Source: Flavobacterium endophyticum (GTDB lineage Bacteria > Bacteroidota > Bacteroidia > Flavobacteriales > Flavobacteriaceae). Taken from it: a stretch of 64,000 nt of DNA. Where the stretch lies: the NCBI RefSeq assembly GCF_003634455.1, contig NZ_RBLC01000001.1, positions 496,001 to 560,000 of the forward strand, read 5' to 3'. Made by a program: the position numbers and the translations under genes. Below are positions 8,178 to 17,354 of the stretch, piece by piece (positions within the stretch are counted from its first letter, which is position 1; each line of letters begins with the position of its first letter). The notes beneath the pieces are model-generated. The model was not told the DNA's origin and ran no database searches. It was given only the letters and a program-made list of their open reading frames with translations.

Positions 8178-8204
8178 AAAACCACTTCTCTAGTGGTTTT
8201 TTTT
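8178..8204 (+). terminator. Rho-independent terminator
   Basis: The arms AAAACCACT (8178-8186) and AGTGGTTTT (8192-8200) enclose a 5-base loop, with eight consecutive T at 8197-8204. It ends the two-gene unit at 7295-8147. Confidence 0.85.
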
Positions 8205-8345
8205 ATGACTTTACAGATTGCTTTATAAAAAGCAAGTACATTTAGACCAATTCAATGCAAGCCATGACATACTTTTTTGGGCTTGACCATTAGGCGGGCC
8301 TATCTAAAAAGAATACCGAATAGCAATCTGCAAGCGAGGATTCTT

Positions 8346-8353
8346 TATATTTG
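8346..8353 (+). promoter_or_regulatory. -7 element TATATTTG upstream of the 8421 gene
   Basis: TATATTTG matches the Bacteroidota -7 box and lies 68 bases before the ATG at 8421. No TTG is present 17-23 bases upstream, so only half of the promoter is recognisable. Confidence 0.4.
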
Positions 8354-8420
8354 GTGAAGTATTAGAAATGCTTATTCAGAATTAATTTCTGGACAAACCC
8401 TCAAACATGATAACATACCA

Positions 8421-8912
8421 ATGGAAAAAATAAAAGAACTCATCGGCCTGCTTTTGGCCGATTTTGAACTCGAAAACGAAGACGATATGTGGACGTCTCT
8501 GCAATTGGCAGTCGACAACCCAAAGCAGTATCTCGATGATAACGAGGCCGAGTGGCTGCTGGAAGCCGATCCCGAAGGCATTGTGCAGTATGCGGTTTCT
8601 AACGAAGTTGGCGAATTTATGATTATCGGCGACAAGATCGACGAGATTCATGAGCTGATTGTCGATGAGCTGGAAGGCGACCTTCCGTCCTATCCGTATG
8701 AAAAAAAGCTCAATGCGGCCGACTATATCCAGTGGGTCACGGCCGAGATCAAAAAAGAATATCCCGAGCTGGAACTTATCGAGATCGGCGACAGCTATGG
8801 CGACAACATCCAGATGATGCTTGTATATGCCGAAGACGTGCCCCGCATTAAAGAACTGTGCGAAGCGCTCAACATTCGATGCAACAGGGCCGACGAAATT
8901 CTGAAATTTTAG
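8421..8912 (+). CDS. Acidic hypothetical protein, possibly DUF6630-like
   Basis: A 163-aa strongly acidic cytoplasmic protein. Notable segments are WLLEADPEGIVQYAV in the first half and a C-terminal half (YIQWVTAEIKKEYPELELIEIGDSYGDN split by charged residues) ending CEALNIRCNRADEIL. The first half reminds me of DUF6630 proteins, whose function is unknown. No signal peptide or membrane segment. The acetyltransferase gene pair starts 28 bases downstream. Confidence 0.6.
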   Translation: MEKIKELIGLLLADFELENEDDMWTSLQLAVDNPKQYLDDNEAEWLLEADPEGIVQYAVSNEVGEFMIIGDKIDEIHELIVDELEGDLPSYPYEKKLNAADYIQWVTAEIKKEYPELELIEIGDSYGDNIQMMLVYAEDVPRIKELCEALNIRCNRADEILKF

Positions 8913-8940
8913 AAGTCCGGCTCAAAAAAGAACAAACAAA

Positions 8941-9396
8941 ATGCCCCTAAGTTATACGCTACAAAACGTCACAGAGCAGGAATACGACAGGCTCGTACAA
9001 GTCTGGGAATCGGCCGTTAAGGCCACGCACCATTTTTTGAAAGAAGAAGATTTTGAATTTTATAAGAACCTGATGCCGCAGTTCTTGAACGCTGTGGCCC
9101 TAAAAAGCCTTAAGGATGAAAATGGACTGATACTCGGTTTTATAGGCACCGCAGACGGAAACCTCGAAATGCTTTTTGTGCATGCCGACACCCGCGGAAA
9201 AGGCATCGGCAAGACGCTGTTGCTGTATGCCCTGCAGGAACTCAAGATTACCAAAGTAGACGTAAACCAAGACAATGCGCAGGCCGTAGGCTTTTATGAA
9301 CGCTTCGGTTTCCAGACCTATAAGATCTCAGAAACAGACGGATTCGGCAAGCCTTATCCTATCCTGCACATGAACTTGATAAAAAATACGATATGA
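8941..9396 (+). CDS. GNAT family N-acetyltransferase, YjaB-like
   Basis: A 151-aa GNAT enzyme that would transfer acetyl from acetyl-CoA to an unknown amine. The acetyl-CoA pyrophosphate loop is visible as RGKGIGKTLL (about residues 83-92). The segment VNQDNAQAVGFYERFGF and the ending GFGKPYPILHMNL match the E. coli YjaB subgroup, as does the N-terminal WESAVKATHHFL. Its last four bases overlap the next GNAT gene (ATGA), so the two are translationally coupled. Confidence 0.88.
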   Translation: MPLSYTLQNVTEQEYDRLVQVWESAVKATHHFLKEEDFEFYKNLMPQFLNAVALKSLKDENGLILGFIGTADGNLEMLFVHADTRGKGIGKTLLLYALQELKITKVDVNQDNAQAVGFYERFGFQTYKISETDGFGKPYPILHMNLIKNTI

Positions 9397-9845
9397 AACA
9401 ATTTAGAGAAGCAAAGCTAGAAGACATCCCACAAATACAAAAAGTCAGGAATTCGGTCAAAGAAAATACCTTGTCCGATCCTGCCCTCGTCACCGACCAA
9501 GACTGCGAAGAATTTCTCTTTTCGAGAGGAAAAGGTTGGGTGTGCGAAATCGACGGAGCTATCGTAGGCTTTGCCATTGCCGACCTGCAGGATAATAACA
9601 TCTGGGCGCTGTTCCTGCATCCGGATTACGAACAGCAAGGCATCGGAAAAAAATTGCACGACGATATGCTCGACTGGTATTTCTCGCAGACAAGCCAAAA
9701 GGTCTGGCTCGGTACCTCCCCCAATACCCGCGCCGAAACTTTTTATAGAAAACGCGGCTGGAAAGAAATTGGCTTGCACGGAAAAGGCGAAATCAAATTT
9801 GAGATGACAGCCGCCGATTGGAGAAAACGCAAAGACACGGCATGA
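9393..9845 (+). CDS. GNAT family N-acetyltransferase
   Basis: A 150-aa GNAT enzyme with acetyl-CoA loop QQGIGKKLHDDML (about residues 81-93) and the typical late strand NTRAETFYRKRGWKE. Start ATG lies inside the ATGA overlap with the upstream YjaB-like gene. The two proteins are only distantly similar, so this is a paired operon rather than a recent duplication. The substrate is unknown. Clear space and then an amidase gene follow. Confidence 0.88.
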   Translation: MKQFREAKLEDIPQIQKVRNSVKENTLSDPALVTDQDCEEFLFSRGKGWVCEIDGAIVGFAIADLQDNNIWALFLHPDYEQQGIGKKLHDDMLDWYFSQTSQKVWLGTSPNTRAETFYRKRGWKEIGLHGKGEIKFEMTAADWRKRKDTA

Positions 9846-9921
9846 CTTTTTCGACGATTATTTCCGTTTTGGCAAATATTTTCATACATTCATCGTTTTA
9901 GACTACAACCCTAAACTTAAA

Positions 9922-10524
9922 ATGATGAAAAACACCTTTAGAATTTTAGGAATCGCCCTGCTCGCCTTTACAATGTCTTTTACGACTCCTGGCAGTAAAA
10001 AATTAATCGTGATTGATGCCGGACATGGCGGGCACGACATCGGCTCTACCTACGGTTTCCACTCCGAAAAAGAAATCGTCTCTAAAATTGCCAAAAAGAT
10101 TGCCTCCCTAAACCGAAACAGCGAGATCGAAATCGTGCTGACCCGCGACAATGACGAGTTTAGCTCACTACAGGATAGGATTGACAAGATCAACCAGCTG
10201 CAGCCCGATCTGGTACTTTCGTTACATGTAAACCAAAGCAAAAACGAAACAGCCAGCGGCATTGAAGCTTTTGTATGCGACGCTAACGAAAAGTTTGAAG
10301 ATTCTAAAGCCAAAGCAGAAGAATTGGTCGCACTATTGTCTACCGACAAGCTGAAAAGCAGGGGCGTAAAGAACGCACCGTTTGCCGTATTAAAAAAGGC
10401 CAAGACTGCCGCCATAACCTTAGAATTAGGCTTTTTGTCTAATGCAGAAGATCGAGGTTATCTTACCAGTGACAGCGGACAGAAAGAAATTGCAGAAAAG
10501 ATTGTAGGCTATCTGAACCGATAA
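9922..10524 (+). CDS. N-acetylmuramoyl-L-alanine amidase
   Basis: A 200-aa zinc amidase (Amidase_3/AmiC family) that cleaves the amide bond between N-acetylmuramate and the peptide stem in peptidoglycan. It has an N-terminal signal/anchor (residues 1-22), then the first zinc ligand in DAGHGG, the second as Glu in HSEKEIV, the third in LSLHVNQS, and the catalytic Glu in TLELGFLSN. It is a minimal single-domain enzyme without LysM or AMIN modules. ATG also occurs one codon downstream. It ends at a strong terminator. Confidence 0.93.
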   Translation: MMKNTFRILGIALLAFTMSFTTPGSKKLIVIDAGHGGHDIGSTYGFHSEKEIVSKIAKKIASLNRNSEIEIVLTRDNDEFSSLQDRIDKINQLQPDLVLSLHVNQSKNETASGIEAFVCDANEKFEDSKAKAEELVALLSTDKLKSRGVKNAPFAVLKKAKTAAITLELGFLSNAEDRGYLTSDSGQKEIAEKIVGYLNR

Positions 10525-10546
10525 GCAAAAATTATAAATAAAACAT

Positions 10547-10582
10547 AAAATCCTCTTGCCAGCCTGCCGCCAGAGGATTTTT
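10547..10582 (+). terminator. Rho-independent terminator after the amidase gene
   Basis: The arms AAAATCCTCT (10547-10556) and AGAGGATTTT (10572-10581) form a perfect 10-bp stem, with a 15-base loop that may itself pair (GCC/GGC). A short T-run follows. Confidence 0.8.
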
Positions 10583-10586
10583 AATT

Positions 10587-10594
10587 TATATTTG
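10587..10594 (+). promoter_or_regulatory. -7 element TATATTTG for the 10607 gene
   Basis: TATATTTG lies 12 bases before the ATG at 10607, which would give a very short leader. The nearest upstream TTG (10556-10558) is 28 bases away, longer than the usual 17-23. Confidence 0.4.
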
Positions 10595-10606
10595 AAATAA
10601 AAAAAC

Positions 10607-11215
10607 ATGAAAAAGCTACTTTATATCGTCGCAGTGCTGTTCGTCTCCTTTCAAGGATTCTCTCAAGATGCAGCCTCGCTAAAGGCAAATGCGCAAAAGT
10701 ATTACGATATTACCGTCAAGCTCGACTATACCATGATGATGGAGATGATCTATCCGAAACTATTTGACATCGTTCCTAAAGAAACCATGCTCACTACCTT
10801 GAAGAAGACATTTGAGGAAAATGAAGGTTTTAAAGTCAAGCTGATGCCCGTAGCTCCGAATTTTGTTTTTGGCGACATCAAGAAAATCGGCAACCAGTCG
10901 TTTTCTGTAATCAACCACGACACTGCATTTAAGATCATTTGGGACGAGCCTATTCCAGCAGAAGAAATACAATCCTACATCGATTCGTTCAAGGCTACCA
11001 TGAATACGCAAGATGTTGTTTATGATGCGCCAAACAAAACGATGGACATTAAGGCAAGATCAAAACTAATTGCCGTTGCCGACGAAACAACAAACAAAGA
11101 ATGGAAGTACCTGACGTATAGCGACCAAATCTTTCCGATGATCTTTAATGAAAAAATAAAAACCGAGCTGGGGCTTGGGCCTGCAACAGGAGAAGCTGTG
11201 ATACAAAAAAATTAA
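10607..11215 (+). CDS. Secreted hypothetical protein
   Basis: A 202-aa exported protein with signal peptide MKKLLYIVAVLFVSFQGFSQ. The mature part starts with a helical segment (LKANAQKYYDITVKLDY), contains a strand-rich core and ends with KTELGLGPATGEAVIQKN. I recognise no named domain, although helix-then-sheet proteins of this size are common in flavobacteria. It is followed after 18 bases by a 36-codon basic gene. Function unknown. Confidence 0.75.
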   Translation: MKKLLYIVAVLFVSFQGFSQDAASLKANAQKYYDITVKLDYTMMMEMIYPKLFDIVPKETMLTTLKKTFEENEGFKVKLMPVAPNFVFGDIKKIGNQSFSVINHDTAFKIIWDEPIPAEEIQSYIDSFKATMNTQDVVYDAPNKTMDIKARSKLIAVADETTNKEWKYLTYSDQIFPMIFNEKIKTELGLGPATGEAVIQKN

Positions 11216-11233
11216 CCTCTAAAACTAAAAATT

Positions 11234-11344
11234 ATGGCAAAGAGTCAAGACGCAAAGAAAAACGTAAAAAAAGAACCTCTAAAGACCGCTAAGGAAAAAA
11301 AAGAGGAAAAAAGAGAAAAGAAAAACAATCCAAAAAGAGATTAG
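11234..11344 (+). CDS. 36-aa lysine-rich basic peptide
   Basis: A short open frame from ATG 11234 to TAG. 13 of its 36 residues are Lys, it contains KEKKEEKREKKNNPK, and it has no hydrophobic segment. It sits directly between the 10607 gene and a strong terminator whose stem begins seven bases after the stop. That placement supports translation. It could bind nucleic acid by charge, but this is inference only. Confidence 0.55.
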   Translation: MAKSQDAKKNVKKEPLKTAKEKKEEKREKKNNPKRD

Positions 11345-11350
11345 TTAGCC

Positions 11351-11377
11351 ATCCCCAATTCGTTGGGGATTTTTTTT
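11351..11377 (+). terminator. Strong rho-independent terminator
   Basis: The arms ATCCCCAA (11351-11358) and TTGGGGAT (11363-11370) enclose a stable TTCG tetraloop and are followed by seven more T. Confidence 0.9.
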
Positions 11378-11430
11378 GCCAAAATTTTCTAAAAAAGAAC
11401 CAATCCCTGCCCGTTTTAACCCTCGTTTTT

Positions 11431-11438
11431 TATATTTG
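11431..11438 (+). promoter_or_regulatory. -7 element TATATTTG upstream of the antiporter gene
   Basis: TATATTTG lies 33 bases before the ATG at 11471. A weak TTTTA instead of TTG occurs at the expected upstream distance. Confidence 0.5.
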
Positions 11439-11470
11439 TAAGAATGCCAAAATCATCAATATAATCAACT

Positions 11471-12727
11471 ATGGAATTATACTACTCGTTCTCGGTACTT
11501 ATCGTACTGGCCTCTTTTTTTGCCTACCTCAACATTCGGTTTCTCAAGCTTCCGGCCACCATCGGAATCATGATTATTGCCATGATCAGCTCGATATTGC
11601 TGGTAGTGACCGGTACTATTTTTCCAAAAACATTCATGAATTTCTCCAAACTCATTGCCGAGTTTGATTTTACGGAAGTATTGATGGGCGCCATGCTAAA
11701 CTTTCTGCTTTTTGCCGGCGCCATCCACGTTAACCTTAAAGACCTGCGCGAGCAGCGAGGCCCTATCATGGTCTTTTCTACCATCAGCGTACTGATCTCT
11801 ACGTTTGCTATCGGGCTTATTCTTGACTTTGCTACCGACCTGCTCCATATCAACCTGCCATTTATCTATTGCTTGCTGTTTGGAGCCCTAATTTCGCCTA
11901 CCGACCCGATTGCGGTACTGAGCATCCTAAAAGATGCCAAAGTACCGAAATCATTAGAAACAAAAATTGCCGGAGAATCGCTGTTTAATGACGGTGTAGC
12001 GGTCGTAATTTTTGCCGTAATCCTCAAGCTGGCACAAGACCCGGCGAGCGACTTTTCGCTGCCGCACGTTTCTTGGCTGCTCATACGCGAAGCCTTGGGC
12101 GGATTCTTGCTCGGAACTGTTCTGGGCGTACAGTCTAGCAAAGCCATGCGAAAAGTAGACGATTATAAAGTATCAGTATTGATTACGCTGTCTGTCGTAA
12201 TGGGCGGTTATCTGATTGCCCAAGCCATGCACATTTCAGGTCCGCTGACGATGGTGGCTGCGGGAATCATTATCGGAAACTACGGAAAAAAGACAGCCAT
12301 GTCGGCCACTACAAAAGATTATCTGAACAAGTTTTGGGAATTGATTGACGAGATTCTCAACGCCATCCTTTTCCTTTTTATCGGCTTTGAACTATTGCTT
12401 ATCCCGAACATCTTGAGTTTTTGGTCTATCGGGCTTATCTGTATCTTTATCGTGCTGTTTTGCCGTTTCGTATCGCTTTGGATTCCGACCAAGATTATTC
12501 CTTTTAAAAAGAAATTTGAGTCGTCTACCATAAAAATATTAGTCTGGGGAGGATTGCGCGGCGGCGTTTCTATTGCCTTGGCCCTTTCGATTGAAGAAGG
12601 CCCGCACAAAAAGATTATTTTGGCGATTACCTATTTCGTAGTCGTATTTTCGATCATCGTACAAGGACTCACCATCGGCAAGCTGGCCAACAAGCTGCTG
12701 CCAAAAGCCAAGTCGGCCACACTATAA
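11471..12727 (+). CDS. Na+/H+ antiporter, CPA1/NhaP type
   Basis: A 418-aa polytopic protein of the monovalent cation:proton antiporter-1 family with about 12 hydrophobic helices. Diagnostic motifs are [17 protein letters not shown], then the ion-binding [13 protein letters not shown] (Asn-Asp pair), and the late [15 protein letters not shown] helix. It lacks the long cytoplasmic tail of eukaryotic-like members. It would exchange Na+ (or K+) for protons at the inner membrane. It stands alone between two terminators. Confidence 0.93.
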   Translation: MELYYSFSVLIVLASFFAYLNIRFLKLPATIGIMIIAMISSILLVVTGTIFPKTFMNFSKLIAEFDFTEVLMGAMLNFLLFAGAIHVNLKDLREQRGPIMVFSTISVLISTFAIGLILDFATDLLHINLPFIYCLLFGALISPTDPIAVLSILKDAKVPKSLETKIAGESLFNDGVAVVIFAVILKLAQDPASDFSLPHVSWLLIREALGGFLLGTVLGVQSSKAMRKVDDYKVSVLITLSVVMGGYLIAQAMHISGPLTMVAAGIIIGNYGKKTAMSATTKDYLNKFWELIDEILNAILFLFIGFELLLIPNILSFWSIGLICIFIVLFCRFVSLWIPTKIIPFKKKFESSTIKILVWGGLRGGVSIALALSIEEGPHKKIILAITYFVVVFSIIVQGLTIGKLANKLLPKAKSATL

Positions 12728-12731
12728 AAAA

Positions 12732-12760
12732 AAGGAGCTTCGTTGGAAGCTCCTTATTTT
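12732..12760. terminator. Bidirectional terminator between antiporter and GlcD-like genes
   Basis: AAGGAGCTTC (12732-12741) and GAAGCTCCTT (12746-12755) form a perfect 10-bp stem with a 4-base loop. A-rich and T-rich flanks make it usable from both sides. Confidence 0.85.
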
Positions 12761-14172
12761 TATAATGAATCCGGCAATACTTTGCCCGGATTTAAGATGC
12801 CGTTAGGGTCAAAAATAGTCTTTATGCCTTTCATCAGCTGTAATTGTACAGGCGAAAAAGCAATGTCCATATAATTTTTCTGTACATAACCGATACCGTG
12901 TTCGCCAGACAAGGTGCCTTTTAGCGAAACCGTCAATTCAAAAATCTCTCGGATGCCTTTTGGTATTTCGGTCTTCCAGTCTTCGTCAGACATGGTGCCT
13001 TTGACGATATTTACGTGAAGGTTTCCGTCGCCCGCATGTCCGTAGCACACCGATTTAAAACCGTATTTGTTTCCTATACTCTTGATGCCTTCAAGCAGTT
13101 TCGGCAGTTCGTAGCGCGGCACGACCGTGTCTTCTTCTTTATAGATTGAATTCGACTTGACAGCTTCGCCTACCGCTCTTCTCAGCTTCCACAACGCATT
13201 TTTCTGGTCTTCAGAATCGGCAAAAAGAATTTCATCGATAGCAAACTGCTCCAACACTTCTGTGATTTTTTCAGCCTCAGAAAACAATACGTCGGGATAA
13301 TTGCCGTCAACCTCAATTAGCAGGTGCGCCTGTACTTCGTCTTTTATATTCAGGCTGACACCATCCACAAAACGCAGTGTCCAGTCGATCGCATCGCGTT
13401 CCATAAATTCTAAGGCACTTGGTGTTATGCCTGCCTTAAAGATTTGGGCAACCGCTTCGCAAGCCTGTCCCGAATTAAAGAAAGGAACAAGCATCAGTAT
13501 ATTATGAGAATTCTTTGGTAGCAGCTTCATGACGATTTTGGTAATGATTCCCAAAGTGCCTTCGCTACCTACCATCAACTGCGTCAGATTATAACCTGTA
13601 GAATTTTTCAGCGTATTGGCTCCGGTCCAGATAATTTCGCCTGTCGGCAGAACGACTTCCAGATTCAGTACATAATCTTTGGTCACGCCATATTTTACGG
13701 CTCTTGCCCCTCCTGCATTTTCAGCCACATTGCCGCCAATAAAACAGCTGCCGCGACTGCTCGGGTCTGGCGGATAAAATAATCCTTTTTCAAGAACGGC
13801 TTCCTGCAGCGTCTGGGTTACCACACCAGGCTCAACAATAACCTGAAGATTCTGTTCGTCGATATGAAGGATTTTATTAAAACGTTCCATCGAAAGCCCT
13901 ATACCTTGGTAGATGCTCAGGGCACCGCCGCTCAGGCCAGTCTTTCCTCCGATAGGCGTTACGGGAATAGCATGCTGATTGGCCAGCTTTAGTATCGCCG
14001 CAATTTCTTCGGCAGAAGCAGGCTTTAAGACTACGCTGGGCGGAAAAACATAATCTTCCGTTTCGTCGTGCCCATAATTATTTCGGGTTTCTTCATCTAG
14101 AAAAAGAAAGGACTCGCCTACAATTTCTTGCAGCTGGCTGATCATTTCTTTAGAAAGCAGTTCGGTCTTCAT
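12760..14172 (-). CDS. FAD-linked 2-hydroxyacid oxidase (glycolate oxidase GlcD / D-lactate dehydrogenase type)
   Basis: A 470-aa flavoenzyme of the VAO/PCMH family that oxidises D-lactate, glycolate or a similar 2-hydroxyacid. The FAD-binding part shows PVTPIGGKTGLSGGALS and GGNVAENAGGARAVKYG. The C-terminal FAD-oxidase domain shows the metal/substrate-type YGHAGDGNLHVNI and SGEHGIG. The start is set at MKTELLSKEM; seven codons upstream are open but not family-like. No iron-sulfur GlcF partner is adjacent. It may share a transcript with DoxX and the MFS genes upstream. Confidence 0.9.
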   Translation of the reverse strand: MKTELLSKEMISQLQEIVGESFLFLDEETRNNYGHDETEDYVFPPSVVLKPASAEEIAAILKLANQHAIPVTPIGGKTGLSGGALSIYQGIGLSMERFNKILHIDEQNLQVIVEPGVVTQTLQEAVLEKGLFYPPDPSSRGSCFIGGNVAENAGGARAVKYGVTKDYVLNLEVVLPTGEIIWTGANTLKNSTGYNLTQLMVGSEGTLGIITKIVMKLLPKNSHNILMLVPFFNSGQACEAVAQIFKAGITPSALEFMERDAIDWTLRFVDGVSLNIKDEVQAHLLIEVDGNYPDVLFSEAEKITEVLEQFAIDEILFADSEDQKNALWKLRRAVGEAVKSNSIYKEEDTVVPRYELPKLLEGIKSIGNKYGFKSVCYGHAGDGNLHVNIVKGTMSDEDWKTEIPKGIREIFELTVSLKGTLSGEHGIGYVQKNYMDIAFSPVQLQLMKGIKTIFDPNGILNPGKVLPDSL

Positions 14173-14263
14173 GATAGCAGTTTCAAAAATCAATAAATGA
14201 TTTTCAAAAATACTATTTATTTGATTGCGGCATTACGCCAGAAAAGGTTTTGTTTTAAATAAA

Positions 14264-14695
14264 TCAAGGTTTTGCGGGCCTTGTATTTTTATAGATGAAA
14301 TGGTCGACAGAATATTTGCCGCTACCTGTGACCAACAAGAGCACATAAATCAAGAGGTAGAGTCCTCCTAATTCTTGGTTGTCAAATCCGTCAGCTCCAT
14401 GAATCACGAAGACTGCAAAAAACATGGTGATGATGAGCGGAATGGTAACCAATCGTGTCGCGAATCCTACAAAAAGCAGACCCGAACATAAAACTTCTGC
14501 AAAAACGGCCAGCGATAAGGATGCCGTGGTTCCTACTCCCAAAGGATCGGGAAACTCAAAAGGCGCGCCGGCATAAAGCGTATCGAATTTTTCCACGCCA
14601 TGAACCAGCATAAAACTGCTGACCGTAGCCCTCACAATAAAAAGCATGATGTTGGAAAGATTCTTGTTCTGTGCGGTACTAAAAATTTTCATCAT
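14264..14695 (-). CDS. DoxX family membrane protein
   Basis: A 143-aa protein with four hydrophobic helices. The first carries the family-typical RATVSSFMLVHGVEKF segment, and later helices hold EVLCSGLLFVGFATRLV and a GLYLLIYVLLLVTGSGKYS ending. DoxX proteins take part in quinone/thiol redox or detoxification in some bacteria, but most have no assigned role. It lies 91 bases upstream of the GlcD-like gene start and 72 bases after an MFS exporter gene. Confidence 0.88.
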   Translation of the reverse strand: MMKIFSTAQNKNLSNIMLFIVRATVSSFMLVHGVEKFDTLYAGAPFEFPDPLGVGTTASLSLAVFAEVLCSGLLFVGFATRLVTIPLIITMFFAVFVIHGADGFDNQELGGLYLLIYVLLLVTGSGKYSVDHFIYKNTRPAKP

Positions 14696-14767
14696 AATAG
14701 CTGTAATTTATGGGTTCTACACCCTATAAATTTACAAAAATTAACAAGATAAAAATGGCAGCCGGAA

Positions 14768-15985
14768 CTAAATTTTCTTCTTCTTGAGATTTGGAAGGAA
14801 CAAGGCAATGATTCCGATCAATGGCAGATAGGCGCATATCTTGTATACTGCTTCGATGCCAATATGATCTGCCGTATAGCCTAGCAAAGCCGAGCCAAGG
14901 CCTCCCATACCGAAAGCAAAGCCGTAGAAAAGCCCAGAAACCATTCCGAGTTTTTTAGGCAACAGCTCTTGCGCATATACTAAGATGGCCGGGAAAGCCG
15001 AAGAAATGATAATACCGATAACTACAGACAAAATTCCAGTCCAGAACAAGTCGGCATACGGCAGGAACAAGGCAAAAGGCGCCGCTCCGAGAACCGAGAA
15101 CCAGATGACGTATTTTCTTCCGAATTTATCGCCCAAAGGACCGCCCAGCAATGTTCCTAAAGCACAAGAAGCCAGAAACAAGAATAGGTGGAATTGTGCG
15201 TCTTGAACGGAAAGATTGAACTTTTCAATCAGATAGAACGTAAAATAGCTAGACATGCTTGCCATATAGAAAAACTTCGAGAAGATCAGCACCAATAAGA
15301 TGATTACTGAAATGACAATCCTTTTTTGCGACAGGTCCGGCAAGACGACTTCTACTTTCTTTTTGGATCTTAGCGTAAGATGATTGTCATACCAGCGAGC
15401 GATGCTGCCCAAAACAAACAAAGCGATGACGGCAACGATTACAAAAGACAGGATGTATTTTTGCGAATTCGGCACTACAATCAAAGCGACCAATAAGGGT
15501 CCGATTGCCGTTCCTGCATTTCCTCCTAATTGAAATACCGATTGGGCCAATCCGCGCTTGCCGCCGGAGGCCAAGAAAGAAATCCTTGAGGCTTCGGGAT
15601 GAAAGATAGACGAACCGATTCCGACCAAGATTACCGATAGAATGATGATATAAAAATTAGCGGCATACGATAGCAGGATAATGCCCGACAAGGTAAAAAG
15701 CATACCGTATATCTGCGAATACGGCTGTGGTTTCTTATCGGTATAAAAGCCGACAAAGGGCTGCAAGATAGAAGCCGCCATTTGGTAGGCAAAAGTAATC
15801 AGTCCGATTTGCGTAAACGTCAGGCTATAGCTGTCTTTTAAGATTGGGTAGACAGAGGGTATGACGGCCTGCAGCATGTCGTTTAACAAATGCGCAAAGG
15901 CTATTGAAAAAAGAATCGGATAGACTGTTTTTTGAGTAAGGTCTCTTTTTTCTTGAGCTTCAAAATCTAGTTTTGTTGTATTCAT
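14768..15985 (-). CDS. MFS exporter, fosmidomycin-resistance (Fsr) type
   Basis: A 405-aa 12-helix major facilitator. The Fsr subgroup is indicated by FAHLLNDMLQAVIPSVYPIL at the N-terminus, the GIGSSIFHPEASRISF segment at about residues 122-137 and the QLGGNAGTAIGPLL helix. Known members export fosmidomycin and some other small molecules. It follows the Bcr/CflA-type gene by 44 bases, so two exporters probably share a transcript. Confidence 0.9.
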   Translation of the reverse strand: MNTTKLDFEAQEKRDLTQKTVYPILFSIAFAHLLNDMLQAVIPSVYPILKDSYSLTFTQIGLITFAYQMAASILQPFVGFYTDKKPQPYSQIYGMLFTLSGIILLSYAANFYIIILSVILVGIGSSIFHPEASRISFLASGGKRGLAQSVFQLGGNAGTAIGPLLVALIVVPNSQKYILSFVIVAVIALFVLGSIARWYDNHLTLRSKKKVEVVLPDLSQKRIVISVIILLVLIFSKFFYMASMSSYFTFYLIEKFNLSVQDAQFHLFLFLASCALGTLLGGPLGDKFGRKYVIWFSVLGAAPFALFLPYADLFWTGILSVVIGIIISSAFPAILVYAQELLPKKLGMVSGLFYGFAFGMGGLGSALLGYTADHIGIEAVYKICAYLPLIGIIALFLPNLKKKKI

Positions 15986-16029
15986 GATTTTTTAAAATAA
16001 TTAAATCAACTAATCAGACCCGCTTCCCT

Positions 16030-17235
16030 TTAAGCAAGTTCTGTCCTCCATTTCTTGACTTTCACGTTCAGCACCATGATGATAAAAAAGCACATCGTGC
16101 CGCAGAAAAACATTCCGAAGGCCATCGGAAACCTAGTGCCATCATGCAAGACGCTCACCAAAGCAGAAACTCCCGCGCCTGTAATCATTTGAATAAATCC
16201 TATCAATGCTGAAGCGCTTCCTGCGTTGTATGTAAACGGTGCCAGAGCCAAAGCGGTGCAGTTTGGAACCAGCAGCCCGAGTGAAAACAAAAAGGTAAAA
16301 ATCATCGCAATCAGTAGTGCCGGGGTCAAAAGGTCTAGGCCTAGTAGTATCATTAAAAGTATTGAAACCGTCAATAAAGTAAGACTTGAGATCGTGATAA
16401 CTTGCAGGGAAGTAAACTTATTTAGTAACACCCTATTGAGCTGACTGCCGATGATGAATCCCATGGCATTTGTACCAAAAACCCAGCCGTACTGTGCTTC
16501 GGTAAAATCATGGAATTTCATGAACACAAAAGGCGATCCGCTGATATAAGCAAACATGCCCGCCATGGCAATACTGCTGCCAAAAGCGTAAAACAAAAAG
16601 GTTTTTTCTTGCAGTACGTCTCTATAATCCTTTAAGATATCGCCCGCTCTAAGCGATTTGGCGCGATCGGGATTTTTGCTTTCTGGCAGGTAAAAGATTA
16701 CAGCTAAGATTAATATCAAGCTAAAAGCTGTCAAGAAATAGAAGATGGTTCTCCAGGTCGAAACAGTCAGTACCCAGCCGCCGATAGTCGGTGCCAAGAT
16801 GGGTGCCACACCTACAATCAGCATCAGGATTGAAAATATTTTTGCGATTTCGGAAACTGGAAATAAGTCACGAACTACTGCCCTGCTTACGACCATTCCT
16901 ACACACCCGCCTAATGCTAAAACAACACGCATGGCAATCAGCCAATTGATTGTTGGTGACAAAGCACAACCGATAGAAGCCAAAAGAAAAATCGTAAGAC
17001 CAAAAACAAGCGGTTTCTTTCTGCCAAACTTATCGGTTATCGGACCGTAAAAAAGCTGTCCGATACTGATTCCGACGAAATAGCTTGTCAGCGAAAGCGC
17101 AACTTGAGAAATGTCAGTATCCAGTCCTTTTGCTATGGCAGGGAAAGCAGGCAGGTACATGTCGATGCTGAATGGTGCTAAAGCTGATAATCCTCCGAGT
17201 ATAAAAAGTATGGAGTATTTTTGTCTTGTGGTCAT
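16030..17235 (-). CDS. MFS drug-resistance transporter, Bcr/CflA family
   Basis: A 401-aa 12-helix major facilitator with the DHA1 family motif ALAPFSIDMYLPAFP in helix 1 and motif A as GPITDKFGRKKPLV. This is the Bcr/CflA subgroup (bicyclomycin, sulfonamide or chloramphenicol export in other bacteria). The start is set at MTTRQKYS because the nine upstream codons are not family-like. It is divergent from the Rrf2 regulator gene, which makes it a possible target of that regulator. Confidence 0.92.
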   Translation of the reverse strand: MTTRQKYSILFILGGLSALAPFSIDMYLPAFPAIAKGLDTDISQVALSLTSYFVGISIGQLFYGPITDKFGRKKPLVFGLTIFLLASIGCALSPTINWLIAMRVVLALGGCVGMVVSRAVVRDLFPVSEIAKIFSILMLIVGVAPILAPTIGGWVLTVSTWRTIFYFLTAFSLILILAVIFYLPESKNPDRAKSLRAGDILKDYRDVLQEKTFLFYAFGSSIAMAGMFAYISGSPFVFMKFHDFTEAQYGWVFGTNAMGFIIGSQLNRVLLNKFTSLQVITISSLTLLTVSILLMILLGLDLLTPALLIAMIFTFLFSLGLLVPNCTALALAPFTYNAGSASALIGFIQMITGAGVSALVSVLHDGTRFPMAFGMFFCGTMCFFIIMVLNVKVKKWRTELA

Positions 17236-17328
17236 TAAGTAGGAGGAATAATTGAAGTGCAAATTTACGGCATTACCTACAATTAATTGGCAACTGCATT
17301 ATCATAAAAAAAAGCCAAAATATTTTTT

Positions 17329-17354
17329 TTGCAATCCATACCGCCATACATTTG
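17329..17354 (+). promoter_or_regulatory. Promoter of the Rrf2 regulator gene
   Basis: TTG at 17329-17331 and TACATTTG (TAnnTTTG) at 17347-17354 are separated by 15 bases, slightly short of the usual spacing. The element lies 20 bases before the chosen ATG and overlaps the palindrome at 17353. Confidence 0.5.

Noticed and set aside
8941..9845. Toxin-antitoxin pair (GNAT toxins often pair with an antitoxin)
   Set aside because: Both genes encode GNAT enzymes, neither looks like a ribbon-helix-helix antitoxin, and the first matches the YjaB group.
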